Source of the DNA: an uncultured Lachnospiraceae bacterium
GTDB lineage: Bacteria; Bacillota; Clostridia; Lachnospirales; Lachnospiraceae
Length of the DNA stretch: 64,000 nucleotides
Direction of reading: 5' to 3'
NCBI GenBank assembly: GCA_946546945.1
Contig: CAMNOU010000013.1
Location: 25,318-89,317 of the forward strand
Position numbers and translations under genes: made by a program
In this document: in pieces, positions 61,187 to 64,000 of the stretch
Layout: every line of letters begins with the position of its first letter
How positions within the stretch are numbered: position 1 is the stretch's first letter
Notes under the pieces: model-generated
Databases searched by the model: none
Told to the model about the DNA's origin: nothing
The model's input: the letters and a program-made list of their open reading frames with translations, nothing else

Positions 61187-61215
61187 AGTATACACCTGCC
61201 CCAAAAAGAAATCAA
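61187..61215 (-). promoter_or_regulatory. Promoter of the cupin gene
   Basis: On the minus strand TTGATT (61215-61210) and TATACT (61192-61187) are 17 bases apart. Confidence 0.65.
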
Positions 61216-61319
61216 TCATTTTGCACGAAAAAGTGTATTTTTTTTTACTTAGGTTGTCTATAATCGCCAATGAACATTCCGGGTTACATTATGGTTACTA
61301 AATAACATTATTGTATGTA

Positions 61320-61348
61320 TTGCATAAAAAATGCGGTTGCATTATACT
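61320..61348 (+). promoter_or_regulatory. Promoter of the SDR-dehydrogenase-cyclase operon
   Basis: TTGCAT (61320-61325) and TATACT (61343-61348) with a 17-base spacer. Upstream GGTTAC occurs twice at about 61281 and 61292. Downstream in the leader CCGGA / TCCGG (about 61411-61433) forms an inverted repeat. The rest of the 61145-61476 gap is AT-rich. A regulator site is likely but not identified. Confidence 0.65.
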
Positions 61349-61476
61349 GGTTATAATGAAATTCAACAAAGGACATTTCACACGTTCTGAATCTCATTTT
61401 TTACTGATTCCGGAAACATTCGCTGTCCGGCGATTGTGAAATAAATAAATATATCTTTTAAGGAGGAATATTTGAA

Positions 61477-62307
61477 ATGGGAAAATTAGTTAACCTGGAG
61501 AAAGATTTTGTGAACAATATGTTCTCTGTAAAGGGCAAAGTTGCTCTTGTTACAGGCGCTACAGGTGCACTTGGAAAGACAATGGCAAAAGCTTACGGTT
61601 ATGCCGGCGCAAAGGTTATGCTGACAGGACGTAACGCAGGAAAATTACAGGCTCTGGTTGATGAGTTCAAGGCAGAGGATATTGAGTGTTCTTTCGTTAC
61701 AGGTGATCCCGCACAGGTTGCTGATGTTGAGAATATTGTCGCTAAGACAGTAGAAACTTACGGGGAGATCAATATTCTTGCAATTGCTCATGGATTCAAT
61801 AAACCTCAGAATATTCTGGAGCAGTCCGTTGAGGATTGGGAGTACATTATCAATGCTGACTGCAAGTCTGTATACATTGTTCTGAAATATGTTGCACAGC
61901 AGATGGTTAAACAGCTCAATGGCGCTGAGAACGTTCCGACAGGCCAGGGCGGAAAGATCGTTGTTGTTACATCTCAGAGATCCAAACGAGGTATGGCAGG
62001 TTACACAGGTTACTGCGCATCCAAGGGCGGTGCTGATATCATGATTGCTTCCATGGCTTGTGACCTTTCCGCAAAATACGGCATCAACATTAATGCCATC
62101 TGCCCGACTGTATTCCGCAGCGAGCTGACAGAGTGGATGTTTGATGTGAATTCTGAAGTTTACAAGAACTTCCTGAAACGTGAGCCGATCGGACGTCTTG
62201 CTGAGCCGTACGATTTCGTAGGTTACACACTGTTCCTGTCCTCTGACGCTTCTAACTTTATCACAGGCGCTGCATGCGACTGCTCAGGCGGTTATCTGGT
62301 TTGCTAA
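61477..62307 (+). CDS. SDR-family reductase, candidate phloroglucinol reductase
   Basis: The 276-residue short-chain dehydrogenase/reductase has the nucleotide motif TGATGALG (residues 26-33), NAG-like IAHG, catalytic Ser166, Tyr179 and Lys183 (TGYCASKGG), and a C-terminal [13 protein letters not shown]. It has an extra N-terminal stretch of 20 residues. The nearest familiar type is gluconate-5-dehydrogenase-like, but with a 3-hydroxyacyl dehydrogenase homologue and a cyclase-family hydrolase next in the operon, reduction of phloroglucinol to dihydrophloroglucinol is the best guess. AAGGAGGA gives a strong ribosome-binding site. Fold is certain; substrate is inference. Confidence 0.72.
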   Translation: MGKLVNLEKDFVNNMFSVKGKVALVTGATGALGKTMAKAYGYAGAKVMLTGRNAGKLQALVDEFKAEDIECSFVTGDPAQVADVENIVAKTVETYGEINILAIAHGFNKPQNILEQSVEDWEYIINADCKSVYIVLKYVAQQMVKQLNGAENVPTGQGGKIVVVTSQRSKRGMAGYTGYCASKGGADIMIASMACDLSAKYGININAICPTVFRSELTEWMFDVNSEVYKNFLKREPIGRLAEPYDFVGYTLFLSSDASNFITGAACDCSGGYLVC

Positions 62308-62349
62308 TCTGACTGACGATATTGTGTAATTGATTGGAGGATATTTAAA

Positions 62350-63303
62350 ATGAGTAAACTGACAAAATTTGTTGTCTGCGGTTCCGGCATGATGGGAGCT
62401 GCAATTGCACAGATCCTTGCATCGATCGACGGCGCGCATGTTACGATTCTTCGTTCATCCAACCGCGGTGTTGATCCGCGTGAGAAAGTTCGCGCAAATA
62501 TGAAACAGCTGGTTGAAAAGGGAGTTGTTACACCCGAATATGTAGATGAGATCGTTTCAAAGATCGATATCGCATTTGATAAGCACGAAGATTTCGTGAA
62601 AGAAGCTGAGCTTTTCATCGAGTGCGTTCCGGAAGTTATGGAGCTGAAACAGGATCTGTTCGCAGGTCTTGAGGAAGTTGTTTCTGAGAAGGCAATCTTC
62701 TGTACCAATACATCCGTTATGAGCCCGACAGAGATTTCCGCAAAGTGCCAGCACAAAGAGAGAATCTGCGGTACTCATTTCTGGAATCCGGCATTCCTGA
62801 TTCCGCTTGTAGAGGTTGTTAAGACAGAGTACACATCCGACGAAGTAATCCAGGATGTTATGGATGTCATGAAAGCAGCCGGCAAACAGCCCTGCCTTTG
62901 CAAGAAGGATGTTCCCGGATTTATCGCAAACAGAATGCAGCATGCTCTCTGGCGTGAAGCAATTGCGATCGTTGATGAGGGAATTGCTGACGCTGAGACT
63001 GTTGATCTTGCGTGCAAGACAAGCTTTGGCTTAAGACTTCCGTATCTGCCGCCGCTTGTAAACTCTGATATGGTTGGTACACAGCTGACATGGAATATCC
63101 ACAGCTATGTATTGAAACATCTGGCAGACAACCATGAGCCTTCACCGATCGTAAAGACTATGCTCGACGAAGGAAAACTTGGATTCCGTGCAGAGCTGGT
63201 TGACGGCAAACGTACCGGATTCATGAGCTATACAGATGAGGAGATCGCGAAGATCAATGCAGGTCTGAACGAGTACCTGATCAAAATGCTCTATGATAAA
63301 TAG
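62350..63303 (+). CDS. 3-hydroxyacyl-CoA-dehydrogenase-like enzyme, candidate 3-hydroxy-5-oxohexanoate dehydrogenase
   Basis: The 317-residue protein keeps the 3-hydroxyacyl-CoA dehydrogenase plan: VVCGSGMMGAAIAQIL (NAD site), FCTNTSVMSPTEIS, THFWNPAFLIPLVEVV with the catalytic His and Glu, and DVPGFIANRM. It differs from the hbd at 3971 by extra length, by FWNPAFLIP in place of FFNPAPVMK and by a longer C-terminal region. These changes suggest a non-CoA acid substrate. In the phloroglucinol pathway the ring-opened 3-hydroxy-5-oxohexanoate is oxidised by such an enzyme. TTGGAGGA lies ahead. Co-directional neighbours support the reading. Confidence 0.72.
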   Translation: MSKLTKFVVCGSGMMGAAIAQILASIDGAHVTILRSSNRGVDPREKVRANMKQLVEKGVVTPEYVDEIVSKIDIAFDKHEDFVKEAELFIECVPEVMELKQDLFAGLEEVVSEKAIFCTNTSVMSPTEISAKCQHKERICGTHFWNPAFLIPLVEVVKTEYTSDEVIQDVMDVMKAAGKQPCLCKKDVPGFIANRMQHALWREAIAIVDEGIADAETVDLACKTSFGLRLPYLPPLVNSDMVGTQLTWNIHSYVLKHLADNHEPSPIVKTMLDEGKLGFRAELVDGKRTGFMSYTDEEIAKINAGLNEYLIKMLYDK

Positions 63304-63344
63304 AATCTGAGAGCATCAGATCTCTGATATTTATTTGTTCACAT

Positions 63345-63371
63345 CACCGGATGCCCATCCGGCATCCGGTG
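63345..63371 (+). other. Strong hairpin between dehydrogenase and cyclase genes
   Basis: CACCGGATGCC (63345-63355) pairs perfectly with GGCATCCGGTG (63361-63371) around CATCC. No T-run follows, so it looks like an mRNA processing or stability element or partial attenuator. Confidence 0.6.
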
Positions 63372-63417
63372 TATGATATAACTACAAACACCATTCATTT
63401 ACAGGAGGGAAACTACA

Positions 63418-64000
63418 ATGGGAAAGAAAATTTGGGTTGATTTGACACATCCGTTCAGCGCTGAGATTCCGCGTTGGCCTTATTTTGACAAACCGGTTAT
63501 TGACAGCAAGCATTCTATGGCAAAAGGCGGTGTTTTAACACAGTACATCGGCTGCACCATGCATACAGGTACACACTGCGACGCTCCCCGTCACGTTATG
63601 GAGCGTGAGTTCGACGGAAGAAGAGCTCGCTACACACACGAGATGGCAATCGATGCTTACACAGGCGATGCAGTATGTCTCGACCTTCACTTTGTAAAAC
63701 GCTGGGAGCTGATCACAGCTGAGCATCTTGACAAAGCTTGCCGCGACATGGGTATCGATCCGGATTCTGATTACCTGAAAGACAAAGTTCTTTGCCTTTG
63801 CACAGGTATGCATCTGAAATTTGATGACTCCAAAGAGTACTATCATTATTCCTGTGGTACAGGCCGTTCCGCTGGTATCTGGTTTGTAAAACACGGCGTA
63901 AAATGCGTAGCTATGGATATGCAGGCTCTGGATCATCCGCTTCATACAGCTATGGGTAACAACGGTATGACAAGAATGAACCTTCTTGGCGCATCCGGAA
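63418..64000 (+). CDS. Cyclase-family metal hydrolase, candidate dihydrophloroglucinol cyclohydrolase (3' end beyond window)
   Basis: The visible 194 residues belong to the cyclase family (kynurenine formamidase and isatin hydrolase relatives). HTGTHCDAPRH (about residues 47-57) is the metal-binding signature; VDLTHPFSAEIPRWPY is the typical start and MDMQALDHPLH a later conserved region. Members use Mn or Zn to open rings or split amides with water. In the operon context, hydrolytic C-C ring opening of dihydrophloroglucinol is the likely reaction. AGGAGGG lies ahead. The C-terminus is beyond position 64000. Confidence 0.75.
   Translation, partial: MGKKIWVDLTHPFSAEIPRWPYFDKPVIDSKHSMAKGGVLTQYIGCTMHTGTHCDAPRHVMEREFDGRRARYTHEMAIDAYTGDAVCLDLHFVKRWELITAEHLDKACRDMGIDPDSDYLKDKVLCLCTGMHLKFDDSKEYYHYSCGTGRSAGIWFVKHGVKCVAMDMQALDHPLHTAMGNNGMTRMNLLGASG

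Overview
The window looks like a chromosome segment of an anaerobic, spore-forming, low-GC Gram-positive bacterium, most likely a gut-type Clostridia member of the Lachnospiraceae kind. The indications are spoIIGA, sigE, sigG and a Spo0E-type phosphatase beside a division/cell-wall (dcw) cluster; rubrerythrin, rubredoxins and a flavodiiron protein instead of catalase; a T-box leader; class B sortase; 3-hydroxybutyryl-CoA dehydrogenase; and strong GGAGG ribosome-binding sites. The species cannot be fixed from this sequence alone. Nearly all of it is coding, and most genes are on the + strand.

Layout. 1-534: end of the ATP synthase operon (atpD tail, atpC). 772-3632: ferrous-iron uptake (two FeoA, FeoB, and a 57-residue Cys-rich membrane protein). 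3971-4810: 3-hydroxybutyryl-CoA dehydrogenase. 4970-12990: an NlpC/P60 cell-wall hydrolase with XpaC- and TelA-family partners, a DUF815 ATPase, a beta-CASP nuclease and methylglyoxal synthase. 13218-18172: a polysaccharide deacetylase and a heterodimeric ABC exporter. 18276-21542: a PerR-type regulator followed by reductive oxygen-defence genes. 21562-26590: a LysR regulator diverging from a gamma-resorcylate-decarboxylase-like enzyme and a TRAP transporter. 26634-27711: a repeat-rich island holding one orphan small gene. 27742-37452: amylosucrase-like enzyme, cation efflux, CoaE, WalJ-like nuclease, ACT/UPF0210 pair, split purine-synthesis enzymes (PurO plus AICAR formyltransferase), trigger-factor-like isomerase, DUF1540 and Spo0E. 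37652-49004: dcw cluster from mraZ to ftsZ. 49103-54786: spoIIGA-sigE, L,D-transpeptidase, sortase B, isochorismatase-like hydrolase and sigG, which stands apart from sigE and on the other strand. 55144-57200: two CobW/P47K-type GTPases, one with a His-rich minisatellite. 57283-60728: tryptophan-specifying T-box leader and a trpXYZ-type ABC transporter, with repeat elements inserted between leader and genes. 60788-64000: a cupin gene and, divergently, an SDR, a 3-hydroxyacyl-CoA-dehydrogenase homologue and a cyclase-family hydrolase (cut by the window edge).

The most interesting system is the last one. The SDR / 3-hydroxyacid dehydrogenase / cyclase trio matches in kind and order the enzymes of anaerobic phloroglucinol breakdown (phloroglucinol reductase, hydroxy-oxohexanoate dehydrogenase, dihydrophloroglucinol cyclohydrolase). 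The same window has a gamma-resorcylate-decarboxylase-like enzyme with its own TRAP importer, which could make phenols from hydroxybenzoic acids. Together they suggest polyphenol catabolism. This is inference from family membership and gene order.

Three families of short non-coding repeats (called R1, R2 and R3 here) and a 53-bp-period tandem array are also present. R2 sits inside the T-box-controlled trp leader and flanks an orphan gene. R3 sits next to both sporulation sigma-factor genes. No tRNA, rRNA, CRISPR array or transposase gene was seen.
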